DNA of 29,863 nucleotides from a bacterium BMS3Abin14 (GTDB taxonomy: Bacteria; BMS3Abin14), in the NCBI GenBank assembly GCA_002897695.1, contig BDTG01000012.1, positions 1-29,863 on the forward strand, read 5' to 3'. Shown in pieces: positions 22,813 to 29,863 of the stretch (position 1 is its first letter; each line of letters begins with the position of its first letter). Made by a program: the position numbers and the translations under genes. A model generated the notes under the pieces. The model made no database searches. It saw only the letters and a program-made list of their open reading frames with translations, and had not been told where the DNA came from.

Positions 22813-23544
22813 TTGAACGAGCACAATAAATCCGAGGAGTTGAAACTCCTCAGGAAAGCGGCGGAGGACGGCAACCCGGAGGCCCAGGGACAGTTGGGAA
22901 CCTTGCTCGCTCTGGGAGAAGTGGTCCCTCAGGACCTGGATGAGGCCCTGAAGTGGTTGAAAACCGCGGCCGAACTCGGGGACCTCACCGCCATGTTCAA
23001 TCTTGGCATTATTTACGAACAGGGTCTGGGTGTGCCCTGCGACCTCGAAGAGGCCGGACTGTGGTTCTGGAAGGCGGCTGAGCATGGGGATACGGGCGCA
23101 AAAATGAAACTCGGGACCATGCTGCTCAGGAAAACCGGATTTTCACCTGGGTCCAGAGTCCTGGATGCTATCCGCTCCTCAGCCGAGGAAGAATTTCCCT
23201 ATGCACAGACATTTCTGGGGAAAATCTATATGGATGGCGTCGGTCTGAAACAGGACGATGCCAAGGCGGAGTACTGGTTCAGAAAGGCCGTACGGCAGGG
23301 CGACGAAGGCGCCATGTTCAACCTGGGGGAGATGGCCGCCATCGCCCGGACAACCGAAACTACCGAAGACGAGGTCGCCCAGTGGTTCTACGAATTCGGC
23401 ATGACATGCCTGAAAAACAGGAACGTGGTCAAGGCTTTTGACTGCCTGGTTTCCATTAAGAGGGTTGTACCCGAACACTTCCTTTCTCAACGCCTGGAAG
23501 CCGAAATAGACAGGGAAAACCAGACTAAACCCGGTAGAGAATAA
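22813..23544 (+). CDS. Sel1-repeat protein
   Basis: This 243-residue cytoplasmic protein is made of Sel1-like (TPR-related) helical repeats. Visible units include LLRKAAEDGNPEAQGQLG, WLKTAAELGDLTAMFNLG, WFWKAAEHGDTGAKMKLG and WFRKAVRQGDEGAMFNLG, each about 36 residues. There is no signal peptide, unlike the many exported Sel1 proteins. Sel1 repeats act as scaffolds; the partner is unknown. The TTG start at 22813 is supported by GAGGAGGC directly upstream. Confidence 0.85.
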   Translation: MNEHNKSEELKLLRKAAEDGNPEAQGQLGTLLALGEVVPQDLDEALKWLKTAAELGDLTAMFNLGIIYEQGLGVPCDLEEAGLWFWKAAEHGDTGAKMKLGTMLLRKTGFSPGSRVLDAIRSSAEEEFPYAQTFLGKIYMDGVGLKQDDAKAEYWFRKAVRQGDEGAMFNLGEMAAIARTTETTEDEVAQWFYEFGMTCLKNRNVVKAFDCLVSIKRVVPEHFLSQRLEAEIDRENQTKPGRE

Positions 23545-23556
23545 ACTTGACAGGGG

Positions 23557-23706
23557 GTGTTCCTTGGAGAGGGTGCTGCCGATGCTGCCCTCATGTTCCG
23601 TCCCAAGGTGCTTTATCCCTATCATTACGGTGAAACCGATCCATCAAGATTAGAGGCGATTTCAAAGGGAAGCGGCATCGAGGTCCGCATCCGGTCAATG
23701 AAGTAG
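23557..23706 (+). pseudogene. C-terminal fragment of a metallo-beta-lactamase-fold hydrolase
   Basis: A short frame after the Sel1 stop reads LGEGAADAALMFRPKVLYPY, then HYGETDPSRLEA and GSGIEVRIRSMK, ending at TAG 23704-23706. This is the C-terminal signature of UlaG-like MBL-fold hydrolases, where AARMxxPKVxYPYHYGxTD precedes a final GIEVRIR strand. The catalytic HxHxDH region and most of the protein are missing, so only about 45 residues of homology survive. It abuts the next gene, whose minus-strand stop is the adjacent triplet (23707-23709). Confidence 0.8.
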
Positions 23707-23928
23707 TCAGGCCATTCTTTCCAGGACTTTCAGCAATACGGCCTTTCTCTTTTTCAGAATGTCTCTGAAATCCTGCCTGTCCGTATTGGCTATCTCCATT
23801 CTCAGGTCTGAAAGAAAGGTGTCGAGCACGTCGACCAGGATCTCACGTTCTTCCCTGGTAAGGTCAAGCCGGATCACTCCCGTCTCAACGATAGGACTGG
23901 CCTCTGAACGATCCTGTAAATTCATCAT
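23707..23928 (-). CDS. Small helical protein of unknown function
   Basis: This 73-residue acidic protein ends TREEREILVDVLDTFLSDLR, MEIANTDRQDFRDILKKRKAVLLKVLERMA. It is nearly all helix with heptad-like Leu spacing, so it may form a coiled coil or helical hairpin. There is no signal peptide or Cys. The start is either of two adjacent ATGs (23928 or 23925); AGGAGG lies 4 or 7 nt upstream, the latter spacing being more usual. I recognise similar small proteins in deltaproteobacterial genomes, without an assigned function. Confidence 0.65.
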   Translation of the reverse strand: MMNLQDRSEASPIVETGVIRLDLTREEREILVDVLDTFLSDLRMEIANTDRQDFRDILKKRKAVLLKVLERMA

Positions 23929-24054
23929 GTTTCCTCCTTCATTCGGAAAGACCACTTCGCCTCCACACTTTCTATTATAGCGCAAAAAAACAGGGTATCG
24001 CACCGCGTTTGAAACATACCTTACCCCTCTGGACTCTGGACTTTCGACTCTGGA

Positions 24055-24078
24055 CTCCCCAGGCTATAGCCTGGGGAG
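24055..24078. repeat. Perfect 24-bp palindrome
   Basis: CTCCCCAGGCTATAGCCTGG plus GGAG reads the same on both strands with no spacer. Just before it are three near-identical CTCTGGACT units (24027-24055). It lies in the divergent spacer about 100 bp upstream of the M16 peptidase gene. No T-tract follows, so it is not a simple terminator. Confidence 0.65.
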
Positions 24079-24176
24079 GAGCAGATAACGATTGCGATAG
24101 GCTGCCGTGGCGTGTATCTTTTTCCTGATCCTGTTGTTCCCCGTGATCCTGGATTTTCCGATTCAGAGGAATCTTG

Positions 24177-26771
24177 ATGATGAGTTCTATCCGGCAGAAA
24201 ACCTGGGCATGTATTTTTCTTGTTGTTGTGGTGGGATTCCCTGCCATCTCGCCGGCCCTGCCGTCGGCGAGTGAGGTAACGGGCTACCATGTCCTTGAGA
24301 ACGGCCTGGATGTAAGGCTCCTTCCGGGGCAGTCGACACCCATGGTCGCTACACTGGTCCTGGTCAAGACCGGTTATGCACGGGAGGACTTGACGGACAG
24401 CGGGTACAGCCATCTCCTGGAACACCTGGTGTTCGGCGGTACGGCGAGCAGGGACAAGGACCGGATCCAGCGGGAGGTGCGGGACCTGGGAGGGTACATT
24501 AACGGTTTTACCAGGGACGATTACACCGGCTACATCCTGGTGGTTCACCGCGACAATCTTTTCAAGGGACTTGGCCTCCTGTCGGACATGCTGTTTCACT
24601 CGACCCTGAGCGAAAGTTCGGTCGCCGAGGCCCGCCGGGTTGTGGTGGAGGAGATAAAACGCCATGAAAGCAGGCCTGATGCCCGCCTGAATGAGATGCG
24701 CCAGGCGCTGTTGTACGCCGGCTCTGCCTACGAGAGGACAGGGCTGGGAAATGAGCTCACCGTCACCAATGTTACCCGTGAGGCTCTCCTGGATTACTAC
24801 CGTAATACCTATCGGCCCAACAATATGATTCTGCTGATGGCCGGCGGTTTTAATGCTTCTTCCGCCCTGGATAGTCTCGGAAAGACATTTGGGCGTGAAT
24901 CAGCGGGAGGATTCCTGTCAAAAGTCGTCCCGCCTCCGCCGCTTGAGGGAAAGCGGGTGTTCTTCCTGAGGACCGGACTGCCGGACATCCGGATCATGCT
25001 TGGATTCAACGGCCCCGCCCCTCGCGGTGACGACAGCGAGACCCTGGACCTTTTGTCCGAGGTTCTGGGAGGATCGGGCGGCCTGCTCCAGAGGGCGCTT
25101 GAGAATGCCGGGATGACCCTGCGGGGTGTCTCCGCCGCCCTGGCGATCAACCAGGGATTCTCCAGGTATGTCATCTCCGTTACCCTGCCGGAGGGGTCCG
25201 ATCCACAAGCAGCGCTTCAGGTTGTTCTTGAGGCTATTCCGGACGCCATGAAGGCCGGGCTGCCGGAGGATATTGTCAATAATGCCAGAGAATCCCTTGT
25301 TTCCGGCGAGATCATGGGTATGGAAAAGGTACATTATTATCTGATGGGCAAGGCCTCATGGGCGGTGGATGGGTCGGCCGGCCAGGGGTTCTCTCCGGGC
25401 AGGTGGGATAACCTTGGGCCCGGGGACCTTGAGAGGGCTGCCGGAAAGTATCTGGAGGACAGGCCGTATGTGGCTCTCATCGCCGTTCCCAACCGGGCAT
25501 CCGGGGCGACAACCGGCACATCCGACCTCAAGCGCCGGGCCGAAGCCACGTTGGCCAATGGACTCACAGTCGTGGCCGAACAGAGGCCCGAATCCCAGGT
25601 CTTTGCTCTGCACCTCATAACGAGACATCGTTCATCTCTGGAACCGGAAGGTAAAGCCGGAATATCCGGTTTCCTCTTCAGGATGTTTACGGAAGGCACA
25701 TTCGAGCGCAGCCGAGAGGAGATTCAGAGCCTCATCAGGCAGTTGGGCATATCCTTTTCAACCGCTGGAAACCCCATAAGCCCGTTCGGGGATTTTTACA
25801 CATCCAGAACCTATTCGTATCTGCGCATGGAGTGCCTGCAGGAAAATGCAAAAAAGGCGACGGGTCTGGTGGCGGACATGCTGCAAAACCCCCTCCTGGC
25901 CGAGGACCGGATTGAGGCGGTCAGGTCCAGGATTCTCGATTTCATCGCCTACAAGGACGCTGTGCCGGAGGATGTGGCCTCGAAAGAACTTGCCCGATCC
26001 CTGTACGGCGGCATCCTTTCCCCGGATGTGCTGGGGACCAGAGAGTCGGTTTCGTCCATAAGCGAGGCAGACCTTCGCGCATTTCACGGGGCCTTCATTA
26101 CGGGCCGGAATATTATCGTTTCCGTGGTCAGCGGCCTTCCCCCGAAAGACGCTATCGCCATAGTTGAATCCTACCTTTCCGATCTGCCGCCGGGGCAGGG
26201 ATGTATGGACCCGAACCTGAGTCCGACAAAGGGCGCGGTTCTGGTGATGCGGGATCTGGGAAAACCTCAGGGGGCGCTGGCGCTGGGCGCCCTGGGGCCA
26301 GGAGTTGATCCGGGCGACAGGCCTGCCATGGCAGTAGTCTCCGGGCTCCTCAATCAGCGGTTATACAAAAATCTGAGGGAAAAAGAGGGTCTGGCCTACT
26401 CGGTGGGCGCCTCGGTGGGCGACCTTTATGGCCGGGACCTTTTTGTCCTGTCCATGGGCACCTCGCCGGAAAAGATGGAGAGGGCCAGGGTGGATGCCCG
26501 CCGGGAGATCGATGGCGCCAAATTCCTCGAAGTTACTCCAGCCGAGCTGAAAAACATGGTGAACGCCATGACGGGCAGACTCCAGATGAGGATGATGTCA
26601 TCGATCAACAGGGCCTTTTATCTGGGGCTCGCGAAAAGGAACGGGCTTAAGCACACATTCGGGGATGATTACCGAAAGATCCTCCTGGATCTGACCCCTG
26701 CGGACGTCAAACGCGCCGCAGCGAAGTACATCCCCGACAGCGATCTGCTGGTCGAAGTGGTGGTGAGATGA
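24177..26771 (+). CDS. Secreted M16 family zinc metallopeptidase, two-domain
   Basis: The product is about 864 residues. A signal peptide (basic N-terminus, WACIFLVVVVGFPAIS, cleavage near ALPSA) sends it to the periplasm. The first M16 half has the inverted zinc motif HLLEH (about residues 79-83), and the downstream zinc-ligand Glu lies in VVVEEIKRHE about 76 residues later. The second half, from about residue 455, repeats the fold without HxxEH and ends with REKEGLAYSVGAS, the usual substrate-binding signature. The tandem arrangement is complete for a single-chain M16 enzyme. The start could be ATG 24177 or 24180; AGAGGA lies 6 or 9 nt upstream. Confidence 0.9.
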   Translation: MMSSIRQKTWACIFLVVVVGFPAISPALPSASEVTGYHVLENGLDVRLLPGQSTPMVATLVLVKTGYAREDLTDSGYSHLLEHLVFGGTASRDKDRIQREVRDLGGYINGFTRDDYTGYILVVHRDNLFKGLGLLSDMLFHSTLSESSVAEARRVVVEEIKRHESRPDARLNEMRQALLYAGSAYERTGLGNELTVTNVTREALLDYYRNTYRPNNMILLMAGGFNASSALDSLGKTFGRESAGGFLSKVVPPPPLEGKRVFFLRTGLPDIRIMLGFNGPAPRGDDSETLDLLSEVLGGSGGLLQRALENAGMTLRGVSAALAINQGFSRYVISVTLPEGSDPQAALQVVLEAIPDAMKAGLPEDIVNNARESLVSGEIMGMEKVHYYLMGKASWAVDGSAGQGFSPGRWDNLGPGDLERAAGKYLEDRPYVALIAVPNRASGATTGTSDLKRRAEATLANGLTVVAEQRPESQVFALHLITRHRSSLEPEGKAGISGFLFRMFTEGTFERSREEIQSLIRQLGISFSTAGNPISPFGDFYTSRTYSYLRMECLQENAKKATGLVADMLQNPLLAEDRIEAVRSRILDFIAYKDAVPEDVASKELARSLYGGILSPDVLGTRESVSSISEADLRAFHGAFITGRNIIVSVVSGLPPKDAIAIVESYLSDLPPGQGCMDPNLSPTKGAVLVMRDLGKPQGALALGALGPGVDPGDRPAMAVVSGLLNQRLYKNLREKEGLAYSVGASVGDLYGRDLFVLSMGTSPEKMERARVDARREIDGAKFLEVTPAELKNMVNAMTGRLQMRMMSSINRAFYLGLAKRNGLKHTFGDDYRKILLDLTPADVKRAAAKYIPDSDLLVEVVVR

Positions 26772-26898
26772 AGGTTTGAGAGTTTGAAAGTTTGAAAGTT
26801 TGGAGGTTCAGAAATACAATCCAACGTCCGGTACGGCATGGTCCGCAGGACGCAGACGGGTCCAACCTCAAACTCCAAACCTCAAACCTCAAACCTTG
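26771..26898. repeat. Inverted array of GTTTGAA/CAAACCT heptad units
   Basis: Immediately after the M16 stop, GGTTTGAGAGTTTGAAAG and further GTTTG units (26772-26806) are mirrored by AACCTCAAACTCCAAACC and further CAAACCT units (26864-26897). The two arms, each about 35 nt, can pair into a long imperfect hairpin around a 57-nt loop. It occupies nearly the whole gap before the alpha/beta hydrolase gene. The right arm ends 14 nt before the hydrolase ATG. Confidence 0.75.
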
Positions 26899-26911
26899 AG
26901 GTTGGAGACCA

Positions 26912-27745
26912 ATGTCCGCTCCCATAATAACAGTCATCATTTTCCTGGCCATGTTCATAGGGTGGCTGAAGTTTCAGGAGAAGTACGCCGCGTTCGCCCC
27001 AACCGGGGAAATGTCGGGGGACCCTTCCGGATACGGAATGCCATACGAGGACGTGCGCTTTGCATCGGGAGACGGCACGGTCCTTCACGGCTGGTTCATT
27101 CCGGGGACCTCCTCCATTACAGTCCTCTGGCTTCACGGCAACGCCGGGAACATTTCAGACAGGTTGGATATTCTCAGGGGTTTTAACCACAGTCTGGGTG
27201 TCTCGAGCTTCATCTTCGATTACCGGGGTTACGGGAAAAGCGAGGGGCGTCCCTCCGAAAAGGGGCTGTACGAGGACGCGAGGGCGGCCTGGGAGTGGTT
27301 GACGGAACAAAGAGGCGTACCACCCGGAAACATCATCCTCTACGGGCACTCCCTGGGCACGGCCGTTGCGGTGGACCTGGCGCTGGGGGCGGGGGGGAGC
27401 GCTGCGGGGCTGGCGCTGGAAAGCCCGTTTACCAGCGCACGGGCCCTCGCCCGGAGGATGTACGGGGGAATCCCCGTCGACCTGTTCATGAGCCTCCACT
27501 TCGACAATATCGGCAGGGTGGGGGGTGTTAAGATGCCGCTTCTGGTTATCCACGGCGACAAGGACGCTACCATCCCGTTTGAAATGGGAAAGGAGGTGTT
27601 CGACGCCGGCAGAGAGCCGAAAGCGTTTTTCCCGGTCCCCGGGGGTGACCACAGCGACTGCTACCTTGTGGGTGGGGAGGCGTACTGGGACGCATGGCGG
27701 AAACTGTTGAACCGAGTCCAGAGTTCATCCACCTGCGCTCAATGA
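26912..27745 (+). CDS. Membrane-anchored alpha/beta hydrolase (ABHD13/BEM46-like)
   Basis: This 277-residue protein has one N-terminal membrane segment (IITVIIFLAMFIGWL) followed by an alpha/beta-hydrolase domain. Visible are the oxyanion region LWLHGNAGN, IFDYRGYGKSEG, the nucleophile elbow GHSLG, the Asp loop in HGDKDATIPFEMG, and the catalytic His in GGDHSDCY. The order and spacing fit the BEM46/ABHD13 family, whose substrates are unsettled (thioesterase or peptidase roles have been proposed). It lies downstream of the M16 peptidase gene, separated by the inverted heptad array, and may share its transcript. Confidence 0.85.
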   Translation: MSAPIITVIIFLAMFIGWLKFQEKYAAFAPTGEMSGDPSGYGMPYEDVRFASGDGTVLHGWFIPGTSSITVLWLHGNAGNISDRLDILRGFNHSLGVSSFIFDYRGYGKSEGRPSEKGLYEDARAAWEWLTEQRGVPPGNIILYGHSLGTAVAVDLALGAGGSAAGLALESPFTSARALARRMYGGIPVDLFMSLHFDNIGRVGGVKMPLLVIHGDKDATIPFEMGKEVFDAGREPKAFFPVPGGDHSDCYLVGGEAYWDAWRKLLNRVQSSSTCAQ

Positions 27746-27824
27746 GCTACGGTGGATATGGAGTCCAGTGTCCAGAGTTGGATCTGGACCAGACAGGGTC
27801 GGAGCATGGGTGATGGAAGGTCTT

Positions 27825-27860
27825 GTCATTGCGAACCGTGCATCGAGTGAAGCAATCTCG
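27825..27860 (+). repeat. Dispersed repeat of the TCATTGCGA...GCAATCTCG type
   Basis: GTCATTGCGAACCGTGCATC and GAGTGAAGCAATCTCG form an imperfect inverted pair (ATTGCGA against GCAATCTC). The same family occurs on the other strand at 20708-20748. Shortly after, CCTCTCCCTTGGGGGGAGAGG (split here across 27949-27969) continues into AGGTGAGGGG, a second family also present at 13893-13923. No gene is present between 27746 and 28011. Confidence 0.65.
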
Positions 27861-28011
27861 GGTTTTAAAAGCTTTAACGCGGAGGGCCGCCAGGGGCACC
27901 TCTCCCAGGTGCTCTCGCAAAGGCCGCAGAGGAAACCATTACTCTTCCTCTCCCTTGGGGGGAGAGGATTGAGGTGAGGGGGAAAGTATTTTGAGGGGGG
28001 ATACGGCATAC

Positions 28012-29370
28012 CTACGGCACAATACGATCAGTATCCAGCCGCTCATTGAGATCTGTTGGTACAAAAAAGACAAATTGGCGTCCAATCTTCCTTTTTACCA
28101 GCAGTCCCATTTGCGAGAGCCCCAACAAATCGTTCCGTGCCGTAGGGTAAGCTATCCCATGAGAAGTGCCATGAGATTTGAATGTATATGATCCATCAGG
28201 ATGGGCAAGTGCATGCTTGAGCAAGGCCAGTTGTCTGTGATTTAAAGTCGGCCACCCCGGGAGTAAGTTTACGGCCTCCCTGAACTGTTTTTGCTTTCGG
28301 TTCAGGTAGCTGCGTAATCCGTCGGATGCCAACCGTAAGGCTTTTAGATGATAGGTTAAAAAGTAGGTGGAATCTAAATCATCGCCTTCTGCATATAAAA
28401 ATGACCGGAGGTATTGATCCCGACTCTTCAGCATAATACGTGAAATTGATAAGTACTCAATCAGCCAATAACCACTCTTAAGGGCATACCAGTAGAAAAC
28501 GGCCCTTGCGGTTCGTCCGTTACCATCAACATATGGGTGCTCATAAGCCAACCAGAAATGAAGGATGATCGCCTTCACAATAGGATGTATAAAGTCCCCA
28601 GCTTGAAAGTCCGTATTTGCAAAACTACACAGAGATTCAAGTCTTTGAGGAAGTTGGTCGGCCGGGGTTGGGATATGAAGCACTTGGTTCTTTTCGTCGA
28701 CTACATGGATTTCGTCCTCTTTGACACCCGGCCTTCTTATCCTTCCTTCAGATTGTGGGTTCTCTAATGTACCTTTTGTCATCGAGCGATGGAACTCATT
28801 AAGTAAGTCAACTGAAAGGTCTTGATCAATATAGTCCTTTATTATTCGCACAGTTCTGAAATTGTTCAGAATCATCTGTTCATTACGGGTCCGCGGCGTT
28901 CTTCCGGATCGAAGCATTTGTTTTGCAACTTTCCGAGTAGTTGCTGCGCCTTCTATCTGGCTCGAAGCAATAGCTTCTTCCATAAGAGAACTTACGAGAT
29001 ATCTCGATCCGACACCCGGTAAAATTTCAGGGGCTTCTGACGATATGACTCCACTCGTGTGACGATCCAGGTAGTGAAGCTGCTCCTGAGCTGCATCCGG
29101 CAGCCAATAGGTGAAAGCTTCTCCACTAAGATATTTCATTGGAAGAAGGCGCGAGTGATGATATCGATGGGATTTTGCAACAGCCCAAATCTGTTCAGGC
29201 TTGATGTCTTGCGGCAGCTTTACATGTTTTGCTTTTTCCCAGTGGAGATATTCGTCGTTGATCCTGCTTAGAGCCTTGCGGCCCATTGGAGATGCAATGA
29301 AATCCATGGTCTCAGGAGAGATTTTCCTGAGGTGCAGGCGCCAATCTGGTGGTTTTTCCGGTATTCTCAT
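28012..29370 (-). CDS. Fic family AMP-transferase with inhibitory helix and C-terminal winged helix
   Basis: This 452-residue protein is a complete Fic enzyme. The Fic motif HPYVDGNGRTAR (278-289) has the catalytic His and the full phosphate-binding loop. The inhibitory motif SSQIEG (136-141) matches [S/T]xxxE[G/N], so the enzyme should be autoinhibited (class II). A C-terminal region (about 375-445) looks like a winged helix: LNHRQLALLKHALAHPDG, then a wing-like GRQFVFFVP. Fic proteins usually attach AMP to target proteins. The C-terminal DNA-binding region and the inverted repeat over its promoter suggest that it controls its own gene (inference). It is unlike the Fic fragment at 590-901, so these are not recent duplicates. 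Confidence 0.92.
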   Translation of the reverse strand: MRIPEKPPDWRLHLRKISPETMDFIASPMGRKALSRINDEYLHWEKAKHVKLPQDIKPEQIWAVAKSHRYHHSRLLPMKYLSGEAFTYWLPDAAQEQLHYLDRHTSGVISSEAPEILPGVGSRYLVSSLMEEAIASSQIEGAATTRKVAKQMLRSGRTPRTRNEQMILNNFRTVRIIKDYIDQDLSVDLLNEFHRSMTKGTLENPQSEGRIRRPGVKEDEIHVVDEKNQVLHIPTPADQLPQRLESLCSFANTDFQAGDFIHPIVKAIILHFWLAYEHPYVDGNGRTARAVFYWYALKSGYWLIEYLSISRIMLKSRDQYLRSFLYAEGDDLDSTYFLTYHLKALRLASDGLRSYLNRKQKQFREAVNLLPGWPTLNHRQLALLKHALAHPDGSYTFKSHGTSHGIAYPTARNDLLGLSQMGLLVKRKIGRQFVFFVPTDLNERLDTDRIVP

Positions 29371-29416
29371 GACAATGGGATATAGATTATTATAAGTCCT
29401 ATACTTTAGAGGTGTT

Positions 29417-29455
29417 TGTATACCAACTATAGATGTTTGTCAAACCTATAGTTGG
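29417..29455 (-). promoter_or_regulatory. Fic promoter with overlapping operator
   Basis: On the minus strand TTGACA (29443-29438) and TATACA (29422-29417) are 15 nt apart. The perfect 10-bp inverted repeat CCAACTATAG/CTATAGTTGG occupies 29423-29432, directly beside the -10, and 29446-29455, just upstream of the -35. A bound dimer would cover the promoter. The spacer is short; a TACAAA hexamer at 17 nt is an alternative -10. Confidence 0.65.
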
Positions 29456-29619
29456 CGTATAGTTCAATATCATGAAAGAGCTACATGAATTCGATGTGAA
29501 TGTGCGGAGCTTCACGCAAAGCTCGCAAAGGAAATCTCTGGGTTGCGGCCGTAAGGCGCCGGGACAAGGGGTTTCTCGCAGAGAACCGCAGAGAAAGCTA
29601 TAAATCCTCCTGGTTACGT

Positions 29620-29863
29620 CCTATAATTGCTGTAAAAAGAAAGCGGGGTTGAACCCATGTCCAGGAATGATATCCTCGGACAAACCTTTTACCCGAAAGG
29701 AGGGCCAACCCCATGAAGAGAGTACCATCTTCACAGAAGACCAGGCAAGCGATCCGTGCTCTGTTTGAACAGGGCATCAATGAGGGAGATCCGAAGAGCG
29801 AGCTGATGCAGATGGCCATGCGCCTGATCGCAGAGGAGGCTCTGGAGGCCAAGGTGAGGGATC
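29620..29863 (+). mobile_element. Left end of an IS256-family insertion sequence (continues past the window)
   Basis: The transposase gene at 29713 is preceded by about 90 nt typical of the left end of such elements. GGGTTGAACCC is an internal short palindrome (29647-29657). The exact outer terminus cannot be fixed without the right end; it is probably between 29600 and 29630, where the CGCAGAGAA dispersed repeat stops. Confidence 0.5.
29713..29863 (+). CDS. IS256-family (mutator) transposase, N-terminal part
   Basis: The ATG at 29713 follows AAAGGAGG at 9 nt. The first 50 residues run to the window edge and end with LMQMAMRLIAEEALEAKVRD, the usual N-terminal signature of IS256-type mutator transposases (family pattern LxxLxxxLIxEALxAEVxxxLG). 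The DDE catalytic residues lie beyond the window. The frame is open throughout and looks intact so far. Confidence 0.85.
   Translation, partial: MKRVPSSQKTRQAIRALFEQGINEGDPKSELMQMAMRLIAEEALEAKVRD

Noticed and set aside
29472-29600. Short plus-strand ORF after the Fic promoter
   Set aside because: Its coding part is made of the dispersed CGCAAAG/CGCAGAGAA repeats and has no ribosome site.
1-29863. CRISPR array, intact tRNA, rRNA or known riboswitch
   Set aside because: No regularly spaced identical repeats, complete cloverleaf, rRNA segment or recognised riboswitch core was found by eye.

Overview
The window is about 29.9 kb of moderately GC-rich bacterial chromosome. The gene content suggests a strictly or facultatively anaerobic Gram-negative of the former Deltaproteobacteria or a nearby lineage. 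It carries a sigma-54 activator with ferredoxin and iron-hydrogenase-like domains, a ferredoxin-nitroreductase fusion, a double-cluster ferredoxin protein, a lipobox protein and a secreted M16 peptidase. GTG and TTG starts with strong Shine-Dalgarno sites are common. The lineage is inferred from gene content only; there is no rRNA or marker gene to fix it.

Layout. 1-1.5 kb is a decayed accessory zone: a 3' gene fragment, a frameshifted GIY-YIG nuclease gene, a Fic fragment cut at a dispersed repeat, and the last 20 nt of a tRNA-Ala gene still followed by a terminator. 1.5-2.8 kb holds a two-gene winged-helix/nucleotidyltransferase module that looks like a toxin-antitoxin pair, with a perfect 21-bp palindrome just before the first gene. 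2.9-7.3 kb is a tight four-gene trehalose-type operon: GT20 synthase, a DUF5752 protein, a TreT-like GT4 enzyme and an OtsB-like phosphatase. 7.3-8.05 kb is gene-free and full of repeats. 8.07-13.65 kb is a patchwork: a membrane protein, a response regulator with a zinc ribbon, a wrecked copy of the sigma-54 activator, a DUF4143 ATPase with twin operators, a lipoprotein, a DUF1566 protein and a RarD-like permease.

13.7-15.0 kb is again decayed: a fragment copied from the start of the DUF4143 gene, a truncated SEC-C protein, and an orphan BrnA antitoxin with only the tail of BrnT. 15.3-19.8 kb is a minus-strand Fe-S gene group (activator, YaiI/DUF188 protein, ferredoxin-nitroreductase, QueG-like protein) behind a good sigma-70 promoter. 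20.0-24.0 kb has a small protein with a clear terminator, a PIN-PhoH protein, a Sel1-repeat protein, the tail of a metallo-beta-lactamase-fold protein, and another small protein. 24.2-27.7 kb has an M16 peptidase and an alpha/beta hydrolase. 28.0-29.5 kb has an intact Fic AMP-transferase under a promoter covered by an inverted repeat. The window ends inside an IS256-family transposase.

Themes. Two processes run through the window. One is erosion by short dispersed repeats, which coincide with the broken ends of several genes. The other is small self-regulating modules (winged-helix/NTase, DUF4143, Fic) with palindromes at their promoters. The most interesting intact units are the DUF5752-containing trehalose operon, the winged-helix/nucleotidyltransferase pair, and the ferredoxin/hydrogenase-like sigma-54 activator together with its deleted paralogue.
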